A DNA stretch of 64,000 nucleotides, taken from contig CAIMPI010000027.1 of NCBI GenBank assembly GCA_903843305.1, forward strand, positions 1 to 64,000. The letters run 5' to 3'. Made by a program: the position numbers and the translations under genes. Positions 43,784-53,540 of the stretch are shown piece after piece (positions within the stretch are counted from its first letter, which is position 1; the number at the start of each line of letters is the position of its first letter). A model generated the notes under the pieces. The model worked only from the letters and a program-made list of their open reading frames with translations, had not been told where the DNA came from and made no database searches. This DNA comes from an uncultured Chlorobiaceae bacterium. Lineage in GTDB: Bacteria; Bacteroidota; Chlorobiia; Chlorobiales; Chlorobiaceae.

Positions 43784-44015
43784 TCATTTTTTCTTGCGAG
43801 ATGACCTTACCTTCTTCAAGGTCACGAAGACCGTCCTGAATGCTTTTGAGCTGCCATTCATTCAGAGCAAGATATTGATCGATTGCTTCCTCGATGACAA
43901 AGGTTTTTGTTCTTCTGGTTGCCAGAGCAAGCTGTTCAATCCTGTTTTTGGTGCTCGCAGGAATTTTAAAACTTACTTGATTTCGTGGTTCCATTTGTTT
44001 TGCTGAAGATAACAT
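43743..44015 (-). CDS. Antitoxin with CopG/RHH-type DNA-binding region
   Basis: 90 residues. QVSFKIPASTKNRIEQLALATRRTKTFVIEEAIDQYL is a ribbon-helix-helix pattern (here described in pieces of residues about 12-50), followed by a Glu/Lys-rich C-terminal toxin-binding arm. It has GGAG five bases before the ATG. It neutralises the toxin and represses the pair. The gene precedes the toxin, the normal order. Confidence 0.85.
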   Translation of the reverse strand: MLSSAKQMEPRNQVSFKIPASTKNRIEQLALATRRTKTFVIEEAIDQYLALNEWQLKSIQDGLRDLEEGKVISQEKMIEHWEGKIAGTVD

Positions 44016-44236
44016 GCCGTCTCCGTACTATGGGTTAGTATTTCAAAGTATTTCGATAAAATACAAATCATAAAATGAGGAATCAAGATTTGATTACGGG
44101 ACTGGCGCACCGTTTGGCAACAGTACAACAACTTCAAGCGAACCCTCAACACCTGACATCTCATTGGGTGCCCATAAACGACCGGCGGAGCCTCCGTTGC
44201 ATTACAGTTTTGTTCGTGTATTCAAGACTGAAAAAT

Positions 44237-44866
44237 TCATTGATATATTGCGGGAAATTGGTTACGCAACCGTTTGAGCTTTGGCATATCATTGATGATG
44301 ATATAGGGATCAGTAGGATGAAGGGCGAGATAATTCTGGTGATACTTCTCCGCAGGATAGAATTGTTGCAGCGGCACGATTTGTGTTACGACAGGAGAAT
44401 CAAATTTGTGTGAGGCTGTGAGTGCCTTGATGTAGCTTTGTGCAATTTTCTGCTGCTCATTAGTGGTGTAAAAAATCACTGAGCGGTATTGATTTCCGTC
44501 ATCAGGGCCTTGTCGGTTTAGCTGGGTTGGGTCATGTGCAACGTTAAAAAACACGTACAGCAATTGCTGATAGGTAATTTTGTTTGGGTTGAAACGAACC
44601 ATTACTGATTCAGCATGTCCGGTATTGCCATTACTCACTTGTTCGTAATGCGCCGTTGCCGCTTTACCGCCAGCATATCCTGATTGCACATCTGAAACAC
44701 CTTTCACATGCTTAAAGACTGCATCCACACCCCAGAAACAGCCACCGGCAAAGACTGCTGTTTGTTCGGTTGGCGATGCGGCAGCATTTGAAAGTGCACT
44801 CATTCCAAGCATTAAGCAAACGCTGAGGTTTAATAAATAAATGCAGATATGCTTGTTGTTGAGCAT
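44237..44866 (-). CDS. msrA: Peptide methionine sulfoxide reductase A, exported
   Basis: 209 residues. A signal peptide (about residues 1-28) precedes the MsrA domain with the catalytic Cys in FAGGCFWGVDAVF, then GYAGGKAATAHYEQVSNGNTGHAE and FFNVAHDPTQLNRQGPDDGNQYRS (each under 20 in a piece). It reduces the S epimer of methionine sulfoxide in exported proteins. It lies 17 bases after dipZ, which should deliver the electrons. The product is therefore periplasmic. No clear resolving Cys pair at the C-terminus is seen. Confidence 0.94.
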   Translation of the reverse strand: MLNNKHICIYLLNLSVCLMLGMSALSNAAASPTEQTAVFAGGCFWGVDAVFKHVKGVSDVQSGYAGGKAATAHYEQVSNGNTGHAESVMVRFNPNKITYQQLLYVFFNVAHDPTQLNRQGPDDGNQYRSVIFYTTNEQQKIAQSYIKALTASHKFDSPVVTQIVPLQQFYPAEKYHQNYLALHPTDPYIIINDMPKLKRLRNQFPAIYQ

Positions 44867-44883
44867 GATAACCCTCCTGTTGA

Positions 44884-46584
44884 TTAACCGAAAGTGAAGG
44901 CAAAGGCCTCAGCACCGGCATCTAAAAATTTAATGCTAAAGGTATGAGTGGCATTTTTTCCTCTTTGTCTGATGAGCTGATAGAGTCGTTGTTCCCTGAT
45001 TACGCCGTAGCCTTGCGCGTCGATATCCGTACCGTGATCAGCACCAGGGGGAATTCCATCCAGAGTGACTTTGATACGAACCGGTTTATGGTTGTGTGAA
45101 CCCAGTACAAGATGAAGATCGCGTCCTTGAAAACGGAAACTGACTGCTCCCCCAGATTTTTGCAATACAACTTCTTCTGTGGATATTATCCACTTGCCGT
45201 TTAATGACCATTGGTCTGGTTTGAGTGAGCCGGGGGAGCTGTACTGTGCGACAACATCCTGTTTGATTGCTTCTGGAGATGCAAAATTCTGTTGCCGGCC
45301 GTACCCCAAGTAGGTTTCCGATGAGCGTTCCATGTCAGTTGCAGCGGCTGTTGTTCCTGAACCCGATACGTGCACGAAACCCTCGCTCCTGAACTCCTCG
45401 CCATGATGAGCCTCCTTGAGCAAGAGTTGTATCATTTGCTCAGTTTCCTGATATGCTCCTTCACCAAAGTGTTTTTGGCGAATCATGCCTTGTACATCTA
45501 TCAGGTAATGAGCTGGCCAGACGTCGTTTTTGAATGCATTCCAGATAGCGTATTGGTTATCCATTGCCACGGGATACGTAAGACCAAGATCATGAATAGC
45601 TTGTGCTACATTGTGTTGTTCTTTTTCAAAAGCAAATTCCGGGGTATGAACGCCGATGATGACCAGCCCCTGATCTCGATATTTTTCATTCCATGCCTTC
45701 AGATAAGGCAAAGTTCGTAAGCAGTTAATGCACGAGTAGGTCCAGAAATCCACCAGCACTACTTTACCGCGTAGCATCTCGCTTTTCAGTGGTGGAGAGT
45801 TCAGCCATTGTGTTGCACCAGCGAGTGGCGGCATTGATGAGGTTGTAGTCCCGTTACTTGCTTCTGGTTTTGTTGTCAGTTTGGAAACTAATTGACGTTC
45901 AGTAGTGGCGGTGCTTAAAAAAGTAAACTGCGACAGGACGCGAGTATCCCAACCGAGAGCTATAAATAACACACCGACCACTACAGCAATCCCCAAACCA
46001 CGTCGTATCCATTGTTCTGCTCCCAGCCCGCGCTTCATCAGTTTTAAAATTCTTCCGCCCGCAAACAGGGCGAGGGCAAGCGAAGTTGCCGCACCGGAAG
46101 CAAACACCAGGAGCAATAAGGCACTATACAGATTTGCGCCATTCAGTGCAGCGCCAGCGAGTACCAAACCAAGAATCGGTCCTGCGCAAGGAGCCCATAA
46201 AAACCCGACTGCCACACCCAGCAGCAACGAGCCTTTGAGACTGCCTTCCTTATCGGCTTGTTGTTCCAGGCGTCCTCCCAGAGTGACAAACGGACGCATC
46301 AGGCGATCCGACAGTGCAGGAAAGATGAGTGCCACTCCCAAGAATAATAACAGCAACATCGCAGCATAACGGCCATACTGATTGATCTGGACCAGCCATG
46401 CACCACCTACTGCTGCAAAACTGGCCAACAGTGTGAAGGTAGCAGCCATTCCGAGCAAAACAGGGAGGCCATTGCGGAAGAAAGATTTATCTGAACGGGC
46501 AAAAATAAATGGTAGGACCGGCAACACGCAAGGGCTGAAAATAGTCAGCAGGCCACCGAGATATACCAGAAAAAATATCAGCAT
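44884..46584 (-). CDS. dipZ: DipZ-type thiol:disulfide transporter (CcdA + thioredoxin-like)
   Basis: 566 residues. Residues 1-215 form a CcdA/DsbD-beta membrane domain with the redox cysteines in SPCVLPVLPF and WAPCAGPILGLV. Residues about 260-400 are a thioredoxin-like domain with CINCLRTLPYL. The remaining about 150 residues are a beta-rich C-terminal domain (VSFRFQGRDLHLVLG). It carries reducing power from cytoplasmic thioredoxin to the periplasm. Next to msrA it forms an envelope repair unit. It looks proteobacterial in style and lies in the accessory island. Confidence 0.9.
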   Translation of the reverse strand: MLIFFLVYLGGLLTIFSPCVLPVLPFIFARSDKSFFRNGLPVLLGMAATFTLLASFAAVGGAWLVQINQYGRYAAMLLLLFLGVALIFPALSDRLMRPFVTLGGRLEQQADKEGSLKGSLLLGVAVGFLWAPCAGPILGLVLAGAALNGANLYSALLLLVFASGAATSLALALFAGGRILKLMKRGLGAEQWIRRGLGIAVVVGVLFIALGWDTRVLSQFTFLSTATTERQLVSKLTTKPEASNGTTTSSMPPLAGATQWLNSPPLKSEMLRGKVVLVDFWTYSCINCLRTLPYLKAWNEKYRDQGLVIIGVHTPEFAFEKEQHNVAQAIHDLGLTYPVAMDNQYAIWNAFKNDVWPAHYLIDVQGMIRQKHFGEGAYQETEQMIQLLLKEAHHGEEFRSEGFVHVSGSGTTAAATDMERSSETYLGYGRQQNFASPEAIKQDVVAQYSSPGSLKPDQWSLNGKWIISTEEVVLQKSGGAVSFRFQGRDLHLVLGSHNHKPVRIKVTLDGIPPGADHGTDIDAQGYGVIREQRLYQLIRQRGKNATHTFSIKFLDAGAEAFAFTFG

Positions 46585-46589
46585 AAGTG

Positions 46590-46715
46590 TCAGCTCTTTT
46601 TTGGCTTTTTCACGAAGCGCATCGCTACGGTATTCATGGAATAGCGCAACACTGCAGGTTCAGGGCCATCGTTAAAGACATGACCAAGATGGGCATCACA
46701 TAAGGAGCGTTGCAT
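46590..46715 (-). pseudogene. msrB: C-terminal stub of methionine sulfoxide reductase B
   Basis: 41 codons on the minus strand, five bases upstream of dip[16 protein letters not shown] and [12 protein letters not shown] match the end of MsrB (usual [24 protein letters not shown]). The catalytic Cys of the RYC motif is Ser here, and the zinc-binding N-terminal two thirds are gone; a TGA lies three codons before the ATG. A complete msrB-dipZ-msrA cassette was probably present before. Confidence 0.8.
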
Positions 46716-47105
46716 GGTGATTCATACGTTTTTCAAAACAACCCAAGTGTTAACAAAATAAGCCAACAATAAGTGCCGCAGGAGGCGACCTTGTCTTGAG
46801 TGATCAGGAAAGAAACTTGCAACTATACTCCTAAACTACTTATTCGCGACACCCGTATAAGAGTTTTTGCAATGTGTGCATGATATGCACTCTTTCAGAA
46901 GAGAAAAAATATTCACAGTTTCAAAAATACTATTCTCTGTCTTTCCCCCTTTATGTTTAAATTCCCGCAATATTACCCAGAGTATGGAGAGGGTTCCAAT
47001 AACAGGGTTATTAAGAAATTTGTAAAGTTTTGGTCGATGCGCCTGTTTTTTGCATGCGACTAACTTGCTATAAAATATAGATATAATTAATTTTTTGTAA
47101 AAATT
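46716..47105. other. Intergenic region, right border of the accessory island
   Basis: 390 bases without a gene. A perfect inverted repeat GTGCAT-GAT-ATGCAC lies at 46876-46890. TATAAT at 47082-47087 is a possible -10 for the DUF1015 gene, with no convincing -35. Leader bases are A/T-rich near 47060-47105. Confidence 0.5.
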
Positions 47106-48380
47106 ATGCCGGAAATTATGCCTTTTAAAGGGATTTTATACAATCCCGAATTGCTCACGAGTGCCGACGGACTGATTTGTCCGCCTTACGATGTTGTCTC
47201 CCCTGCGTTTCAGCAGAAGCTCTATAATTGCTCGCCATTTAACGCCATAAGGCTCGAACTCCCAATGGAGGCTGACCCCTATGAAGCTGCCGCATCACGC
47301 CTTGCGGAGTGGCTCCAGACGGGTGAGCTTCAGCACGATTCTGTGCCAGCGATCTACCCCTATTTTCAGACTTTCGAGGACTCCGACGGAGTTTCGCATA
47401 CCCGATGCGGTTTTTTTGCCGCCATGCGTCTGTATGATTTTTCAGAAAAAAAGGTGCTGGCACATGAAAAGACACTTTCAGGCCCAAAGGCCGACCGTCT
47501 CAACCTCTTCAGAAAAACCAAAACCAATATCAGCAGTATTTTTGGCCTCTATGCCGATGAAAGCAAAACCGCTGAACGCGTAATGAAAAGCTTTGCAGAG
47601 ACCAATGTACCAGTTGTTGATGCACTGTTTCAGGGGGTGAGAAACCGGATGTGGCGAATTACCGATCCTGAACTTGTTGCGCAGTTCCAGCATTCGCTGC
47701 AGGAAAGCGCCGTTTATATTGCCGACGGTCATCACCGTTACGATACCGGTGTCAACTATCGTAATGAACGTGCAGCCGCAAACCCCTCTCATACCGGACA
47801 GGAACCCTATAACTTTATTCTGACCTACCTCGCGAATATTCATGACGAAGGACTGCTTATTTTTCCGATCCATCGGCTTGTACACAGTCTGGCAGGTTTT
47901 GATCTTGCTGTTTTAAAGACTACTCTTGAGGAGCATTTTACCTTAACCGATCTCCAGGACAGGGCAGAACTCAAACGTTTTCTTGACCGAGAACCTTCAA
48001 ACTTTACCTACGGCGTGGTCTCCACAGGTTCGGTTTTCGGAATAACCCTGAAAAGCAATCCAGAAACTCTGGTTGATCCTTCACGTCCGGAAGTGTTGAG
48101 GCGCCTTGGCCTGGTTCTTCTGCACGATCTCATTTTAGGAAAACTGCTTGGTATTTCGCAGGAAGCCATGGCGAAACAGAGTAATCTGCTCTATGTGCAT
48201 GATGACCGTGAGGTTTTTGAGGCGGTCGAGTCGGGCAAAGTTCAGGTGGGCTTTGTGGTCAAACCGACAACAGTTGAGCAGGTGCTCGCTGTTTCGGAGA
48301 CAGGAGAGGTGATGCCACAGAAATCGACCTTTTTCTATCCCAAAATCATGACCGGCCTTGTGTTTAATCCGATTGCCTGA
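47106..48380 (+). CDS. DUF1015 family protein
   Basis: 424 residues. PFKGILYNP, CPPYDVVSPAFQQKLY, HEKTLSGPKADRLNL, YIADGHHRYDTGVNYRNE, and QSNLLYVHDD near the end are the recurrent blocks of DUF1015. The HHRY motif and the P-P-Y-D start suggest an enzyme (some relatives are annotated near nucleotide or SpoIIE-like functions), but no reaction is established. The tsaE gene starts eight bases after the stop, so all three genes form one transcript. Confidence 0.9.
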   Translation: MPEIMPFKGILYNPELLTSADGLICPPYDVVSPAFQQKLYNCSPFNAIRLELPMEADPYEAAASRLAEWLQTGELQHDSVPAIYPYFQTFEDSDGVSHTRCGFFAAMRLYDFSEKKVLAHEKTLSGPKADRLNLFRKTKTNISSIFGLYADESKTAERVMKSFAETNVPVVDALFQGVRNRMWRITDPELVAQFQHSLQESAVYIADGHHRYDTGVNYRNERAAANPSHTGQEPYNFILTYLANIHDEGLLIFPIHRLVHSLAGFDLAVLKTTLEEHFTLTDLQDRAELKRFLDREPSNFTYGVVSTGSVFGITLKSNPETLVDPSRPEVLRRLGLVLLHDLILGKLLGISQEAMAKQSNLLYVHDDREVFEAVESGKVQVGFVVKPTTVEQVLAVSETGEVMPQKSTFFYPKIMTGLVFNPIA

Positions 48381-48387
48381 CCCGGTC

Positions 48388-48828
48388 ATGACAGAAGAGT
48401 TTCTCTCTCATTCCGAGCGCGATACGCGCCAGATTGCCATGCTGTGCGCCTCAAGCCTGCAACCAGGAGATATTGTCTCTCTCTCAGGGCAACTCGGGGC
48501 GGGTAAAACCCTCTTCATGAGAGGGATTACTGAATTTTTCAACTGTGATGAGCAGCTTTCCAGCCCCACCTTCTCTCTGTTCAATATCTACCAGGGATCA
48601 TTTGAAGGCGGAGAGGTTGTGCTGCACCATTTTGATCTCTACAGAATTGAGTCACTTCGGGAGCTCGAAGCTATAGGGTTCGACGAATATCTCTCCAGCG
48701 GCGATCTCTCTTTTGTGGAGTGGGCTGAGCGATTTCCCGAATACGCCTCTCTCTACACGCTGACGGTATCTCTTGAGTATACTGGCGACGAGAGCCGCCG
48801 AATTCTTATTAATCGGGTTGATCGATGA
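48388..48828 (+). CDS. tsaE: tRNA t6A biosynthesis ATPase TsaE
   Basis: 146 residues from the ATG of MTEEFLSHSE; the open frame extends back into the previous gene. Walker A GQLGAGKT, then SSPTFSLFNIY, HHFDLYRIE and FVEWAERFPE define TsaE, the ATPase that drives threonylcarbamoyl transfer to A37 of ANN-decoding tRNAs together with TsaB and TsaD. It overlaps tsaB by four bases. Confidence 0.95.
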   Translation: MTEEFLSHSERDTRQIAMLCASSLQPGDIVSLSGQLGAGKTLFMRGITEFFNCDEQLSSPTFSLFNIYQGSFEGGEVVLHHFDLYRIESLRELEAIGFDEYLSSGDLSFVEWAERFPEYASLYTLTVSLEYTGDESRRILINRVDR

Positions 48829-49505
48829 ATATTCTGGCCATTGAGTGTACCCATGAAGCCTTGAGTGCAGCAGTCTCATGCTCCGGTGTCGTGACCGAAG
48901 CTCTTTGCGTAGACTGGAAAAAGGCTGCGGAGTCGCTTGTACCGCTTGTCGAACAGGTGATGACGGAGAGCCGTCTCAATCGGCAGGAGCTGGAGTGTAT
49001 TGCCATCTCCTCAGGCCCCGGCTCCTTTACTGCGCTGCGCATCGGTATGTCTGTTGCCAAAGGAATTGCCTATGGGCTCGGCATACCGCTGGTTCCGGTG
49101 CCCACCTTATCAGCCATGGCAGCATCATTACAGGCAGCCGCTGGTACGGTTATGGCGGTAATTACGGCCCGCAAGGGAGAGTATTACTATGCGGCCTATC
49201 GTTCAGAAGATCTCTCTTCAAGCGTATGGCATGATGAGGTTAAAAGGGGCTCTGCGGCTGATGTTGCGTCTGCAGCGGACGTTCTTGCCCTGAGTGGTGA
49301 GGCGGTTGTTGTCGGGCGCAGACTTGATGAGCTAATTCCTCTGTTGGCAGCTTCCGGCGTAGTGTACAGAGAAGCAGACTTTTTTTCCGCCCGTTCGCTT
49401 TTTTCTGCTGCTGAAAGGCTTTTTGCGCCAGCGGATACTGCGGATCTTAATGGGATTTCTCCCGATTATCGGCAGACGTTCAGCCCCAATGGCGGGCGCG
49501 GGTGA
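48825..49505 (+). CDS. tsaB: tRNA t6A biosynthesis protein TsaB
   Basis: 226 residues. The ASKHA-type start MNILAIECTHEALS, the block ISSGPGSFTALRIGMSVAKG, and YGLGIPLVPVPTLSAMA identify TsaB, the inactive partner of TsaD. It is encoded right after tsaE, an arrangement found in many bacteria. The C-terminal region after residue 150 is variable, as usual. Confidence 0.94.
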   Translation: MNILAIECTHEALSAAVSCSGVVTEALCVDWKKAAESLVPLVEQVMTESRLNRQELECIAISSGPGSFTALRIGMSVAKGIAYGLGIPLVPVPTLSAMAASLQAAAGTVMAVITARKGEYYYAAYRSEDLSSSVWHDEVKRGSAADVASAADVLALSGEAVVVGRRLDELIPLLAASGVVYREADFFSARSLFSAAERLFAPADTADLNGISPDYRQTFSPNGGRG

Positions 49506-49599
49506 GTTCGGAATGAATTCTATGTATAGTTGTAGCGCGGAATGCAGGCGCGTATAGTCATATCAGTCTCAATCAGGTCAGTTGAAAGTAGAACAATCT

Positions 49600-50754
49600 A
49601 TGAACATCAAAAAAATATTCACCACGTTACTGGTTTTCTTTTTTTTATTGGTTCCCACTATAAGTTATGCCCAAAAAATTTCTTTGTACGACCATACTGG
49701 CGAGGCTGTTGCGTGTATTGCTGATGATGAAAATATATACTTGTCGAAGGGTGATGCGATCGCATATCTGAACGAGCAATCTATTTATGGTTTAAATGGA
49801 AAACATCTTGGCTGGTTTAAGGACGGAATAATCTGGGACCACGAAGGTTATGCCGTTGGCTTTATTGATGGTGCATTCAATAAAGTTAAAGAATTTGAAG
49901 GCCTAAAGGCTATAGACGCCTTGAAGGAGCAAAAAAATCTTAAGATTCAAAAGGGTCAAAGGGGAACACTATCCCTTTTAAAATCAAGTCAAGATCCAGC
50001 ACCCATGGAGCCCAAATATCAAAGCAAATGGGCAAGACTTTCCTTGGAGAATTTTTTCACAACTGGACAACAATTCGATAAATACGCATCTTATACAGCT
50101 CAAGATTACTCCGTTGTTAATAATGTCTGGAATAAGCAACTCGGTAATGGTTGGCAATGTATTAATCTGCCGAATAAGCAAAGTTTTTCCTGGAACTGGA
50201 ATTGGGTCGATAATAAAAAGACCGTACCTATCTCTTATCCATCCGTTATTTTCGGAGACAAGCCCTGGGATTGTCAAGGAACAACCGCACGCACCCTTCC
50301 TTGTATAGTGTCAAGTCTTAAACAGCTTTATGTTGCGCACGATTACGCTCTGAATTCCGATGGTGGCAAGTACAATGTTGCCTATAGCTTGTGGCTCACA
50401 GACGGGCCATTCTCCAGCGTTAAAGCTATTCGGGCTGAGGTTATGGTCTGGGTTGAATCAAGTGGTGACGTTCAGCCGTATGGATATCCAGATCATCTGA
50501 TTGAAGACACAGAGAACTATACACTTTATAAGCACAAGCGTACTGAAGGCACTAAGCGCTGGGATTGTTACAGCTTCAAATTGAAACAGTCACATCGCAT
50601 AGCCCTTATAAACTTAGGCGAGCTCCTTCAAAATCTCATTAAAAACCAGGGATTAAGTACAGATCTCTATTTGACCGATGTTGAGTTTGGAACCGAAATC
50701 TGGAACGGTCAGGGTAAAATGAATATCAATTTTTATAAAGTTTCAATGCTCTGA
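49600..50754 (+). CDS. Secreted GH12-type glucanase fused to a beta-flower repeat domain
   Basis: 384 residues. A signal peptide ends near SYA-QK (residue 24). Residues about 25-92 contain three or four repeats of a YDHTGEAVACI / SIYGLNGKHLGWF / DHEGYAVGFIDG pattern, which resembles the 4-fold beta-flower domain. Residues about 165-384 resemble glycoside hydrolase family 12: GGKYNVAYSLWLTD, AEVMVWVE with candidate nucleophile E280, and VEFGTEIWNG with candidate acid/base E366. It would cut beta-1,4-glucans outside the cell. The family call is from memory of conserved spacing; an unrelated beta-jelly-roll protein is possible. It is an isolated gene with no sugar-use neighbours. Confidence 0.68.
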   Translation: MNIKKIFTTLLVFFFLLVPTISYAQKISLYDHTGEAVACIADDENIYLSKGDAIAYLNEQSIYGLNGKHLGWFKDGIIWDHEGYAVGFIDGAFNKVKEFEGLKAIDALKEQKNLKIQKGQRGTLSLLKSSQDPAPMEPKYQSKWARLSLENFFTTGQQFDKYASYTAQDYSVVNNVWNKQLGNGWQCINLPNKQSFSWNWNWVDNKKTVPISYPSVIFGDKPWDCQGTTARTLPCIVSSLKQLYVAHDYALNSDGGKYNVAYSLWLTDGPFSSVKAIRAEVMVWVESSGDVQPYGYPDHLIEDTENYTLYKHKRTEGTKRWDCYSFKLKQSHRIALINLGELLQNLIKNQGLSTDLYLTDVEFGTEIWNGQGKMNINFYKVSML

Positions 50755-50869
50755 CGTACAGGTAGCAGTGGCTGCTGCTGTCAGCTCCCAGGTTTTCAAA
50801 ATACCACTTTGTGCAATATCTCGGGAAGGGTTTCATGACTACACGTTCCTCTGTTGCAAGTCGGAATTT

Positions 50870-52324
50870 TCAGGCACTGAAAAGTTTTCTGTACTCGGCA
50901 TTGACCTCCTGATCAGCCGTTTTCACGGTTATTTTTTCTGGAATGCTCTTATAGAGGGCTCGGAATTTTCTGATACAGGCCGATGATGAAAAGTATATTT
51001 CGTCAATAAAGTCAAGGTCCAAAGATTCATTCAGTTCAGGTGTATTATGCTCTGCGTCCTCAACCTGAGTGCAAGGGAAACGTACTTTGATATACTCCTC
51101 AGAAGCATAGATACCGGAATCCTCATCCACAATCAGCACCTTTTTCTTTTTGGAGTACCAGTTATCCTCAATAAACTGGTTGATATTTTCACCAAGAATA
51201 AGCAGTGCTGGAGAATAGACCGCCTTTTCACTTTTTCTTAATTCACCCAGAGTTCCGGTGATAATTTTTTGATTGTACCTTGTTGCATTCTGAACGATAG
51301 CGACCATGGTCTCTTCATCCCTTCCTTTTTTTGCAACCGCATTCAGCACTTCCTGAACAGTCGATGCCACCATGTAATAGACAAGGGTATCGGCATCCGG
51401 CACCTGAATTTTGTTGACAGGATGACCAGTGCAGAAGGCAACCGATGAGGAGATTTTTCTCATGGTCAGCGGTATTTCTGTATAGGCGCTGGCTCCATGG
51501 GCGGCTGTAATACCGGGAATAATTTCATACCTGATTCCATGTTGCCTCAGCACTTCTATTTCTTCGCCGCCTCGGCCAAAAATAAAGGGATCTCCGCCTT
51601 TGAGTCTTGCAACTTTTTTCCCTTGCAGGGCGTGACGAATGATCTCTTCATTGATGGCTTCCTGTTCAAAGTGATGGTGGTCTTTTCTTTTACCGGTATA
51701 AATTTTCAAGGCTTTAAACTGGGCAACAAGCTCGCTGCTCACCAGATCATCGTAAAGAATGACGTCGGCTTCACGAAGCACTCTTTCCGCCTTTATGGTC
51801 AGTAATTCCGGATCACCAGGCCCAGCGCCGATGATAGAGACATATCCTTTCTTGTGCGGTTCGGAGCGCTTTGTAAAGAAATCACCATGCTGGAGCATAG
51901 CTTTTATCTTGTTTCGCCACTCAACTGTTTTTTTTACATTTTCGCCATTTGAAGATACGGCAATGGTCATCTCATCTTTCTTGATAACTGCCGGTGAGAT
52001 AAAATCTGATAACTCCCGGTTATCGACAACATTGACCATAATTCCATAAGTTGCCGCATCGTTTTTTATCCTGCGGTTCACCTCTAAGTTGTTGGTGCAG
52101 GCATAGACAAGAAAGAAGCCCTCAAGATCTGATGTTTCATACTCTTTACAGATCTCCTCGAAGCCCATCTGATGCAACTCATCCTGGATCTCGGGAGATA
52201 TAATTAAAATATTCCGGGTGTACTGCAGAACCGTCTTGATCTTATGAAGCGCAATTTTACCGCCTCCGACAAAGAGAATTTTCTTGTTATCTATTCTGAT
52301 GTTCAATGGCAGAAAGCTCTTCAT
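50870..52324 (-). CDS. cysG: Siroheme synthase (precorrin-2 dehydrogenase + SUMT) with HemD-like C-terminal extension
   Basis: 484 residues. Residues 1-150 are a Met8/CysG-N Rossmann domain ([12 protein letters not shown]; the catalytic Asp in [12 protein letters not shown] at residue 101). Residues 161-395 are uroporphyrinogen-III methyltransferase ([30 protein letters not shown]). The last 90 residues ([27 protein letters not shown]) resemble part of uroporphyrinogen-III synthase but are too short to be a full HemD. The N-terminal half is about 55 residues shorter than in E. coli CysG, mostly in the chelatase/dimerisation part. It makes siroheme for DsrAB. In Chlorobium the gene downstream of dsrP may be called dsrV; I am not certain. 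Confidence 0.88.
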   Translation of the reverse strand: MKSFLPLNIRIDNKKILFVGGGKIALHKIKTVLQYTRNILIISPEIQDELHQMGFEEICKEYETSDLEGFFLVYACTNNLEVNRRIKNDAATYGIMVNVVDNRELSDFISPAVIKKDEMTIAVSSNGENVKKTVEWRNKIKAMLQHGDFFTKRSEPHKKGYVSIIGAGPGDPELLTIKAERVLREADVILYDDLVSSELVAQFKALKIYTGKRKDHHHFEQEAINEEIIRHALQGKKVARLKGGDPFIFGRGGEEIEVLRQHGIRYEIIPGITAAHGASAYTEIPLTMRKISSSVAFCTGHPVNKIQVPDADTLVYYMVASTVQEVLNAVAKKGRDEETMVAIVQNATRYNQKIITGTLGELRKSEKAVYSPALLILGENINQFIEDNWYSKKKKVLIVDEDSGIYASEEYIKVRFPCTQVEDAEHNTPELNESLDLDFIDEIYFSSSACIRKFRALYKSIPEKITVKTADQEVNAEYRKLFSA

Positions 52325-52373
52325 GATTCACCCTTATTATTGGCAGGATCTCCCGCAACCTCAAACTGATTGT

Positions 52374-53531
52374 TCACTGTTCGTTTTCCATCTTTACGGC
52401 AACGACCACCTTGAGCAATATGGTAAGCAAAAGAATTCCGATACCCCAGATTCCAAGGGTAACGAAAATTTCAGTTGCGGTGGGAGTGTACTGAACAATC
52501 TCCTGCTGTGGCGAAGGAACAAAGCCTCCCAAAATCAGGCCGACACCTTTGTCAATCCAGATGGAGAGGACAAGAGCTGAACATGCACCGACAAGCCATG
52601 GTGTTGATTTCCTTAATGCCGGAACAAGAAGAACGATGATGGACGCTACCCCGGAAATCAGGGAAAACCACATCAAGGGCACAAACTGGCAGTTGCCGTC
52701 AAGACCAAAAAAGAGGTATTGCAGACTCTCTTTATGGGCGGGCACGTTGCTGTAAAATGCGGTAAAGAATTCCGTGCCGAGAAAGAAGATATTGGCCACA
52801 CCAGCATAAGTTGCCAAGACAGCAAGTTTCGCTCTTGCCTCTTTGCCAGTGTCGAACCCTGTTGTTCGTTTCAGGATGAGGGAGACAAGAATAAGCAGCG
52901 CCGTTCCGGCGGCAAAGGCGGAGGCGAGAAAGCGCGGGGCAAGTACTGCCGTCAACCAGAGGTGGCGGCCTGGCATCCCTGCATAGAGAAATGCGGTAAC
53001 GGTATGAACACTGAATGCCCAGGGAATTGAGAGATAGATCAAAGGCTTGACCCAGGCTTTAGGCGGCACTCCCTTTCTCTCCGCACCGAGCATCGCCCAA
53101 CTGCTGACCAGGTTCATGAGAAGATAACCGGAGAGCACAAGAAGATCCCAGAAGACCATAGAGTGGGGGCTGGGGTATAACATGATGTTCAGGAGACGAT
53201 CAGGCCTGCCCATATCAGCCAGAATGAAAAGCATACTCATCAGGGTTGCCGATACCGCCATAAACTCACCAATGATCACTGTTTTTGCAAATTCCTTCTG
53301 ATGATGCAAGTAGTAAGGGAGAACCACCATAACCGCAGAGGCTGCGACGCCAACAAGAAAGGTGAATTGTGCAATATAGAGGCCCCAACTTATATCCCGC
53401 CCCATTCCTGTGACGGTAAGCCCGAACCACCTCTGCTGGTTGTAGGCTGAGAGGCCGATACCTATAACAGAGATAAGGAAGGCTATCCATATCCAGTAAC
53501 TGCGGTTTCCTTTCAGAGCTTTCTCAATCAT
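52374..53531 (-). CDS. dsrP: Membrane quinone-interacting subunit DsrP (NrfD family)
   Basis: 385 residues with about ten membrane segments, no cofactor-binding motif, and the NrfD/PsrC start ([34 protein letters not shown]). DsrP forms a membrane module with DsrO and DsrJ in the DsrMKJOP complex and exchanges electrons with the quinone pool. It follows dsrO by nine bases. Length and motif layout are typical for sulfur oxidisers. Confidence 0.94.
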   Translation of the reverse strand: MIEKALKGNRSYWIWIAFLISVIGIGLSAYNQQRWFGLTVTGMGRDISWGLYIAQFTFLVGVAASAVMVVLPYYLHHQKEFAKTVIIGEFMAVSATLMSMLFILADMGRPDRLLNIMLYPSPHSMVFWDLLVLSGYLLMNLVSSWAMLGAERKGVPPKAWVKPLIYLSIPWAFSVHTVTAFLYAGMPGRHLWLTAVLAPRFLASAFAAGTALLILVSLILKRTTGFDTGKEARAKLAVLATYAGVANIFFLGTEFFTAFYSNVPAHKESLQYLFFGLDGNCQFVPLMWFSLISGVASIIVLLVPALRKSTPWLVGACSALVLSIWIDKGVGLILGGFVPSPQQEIVQYTPTATEIFVTLGIWGIGILLLTILLKVVVAVKMENEQ

Positions 53532-53540
53532 GGGAAATCG

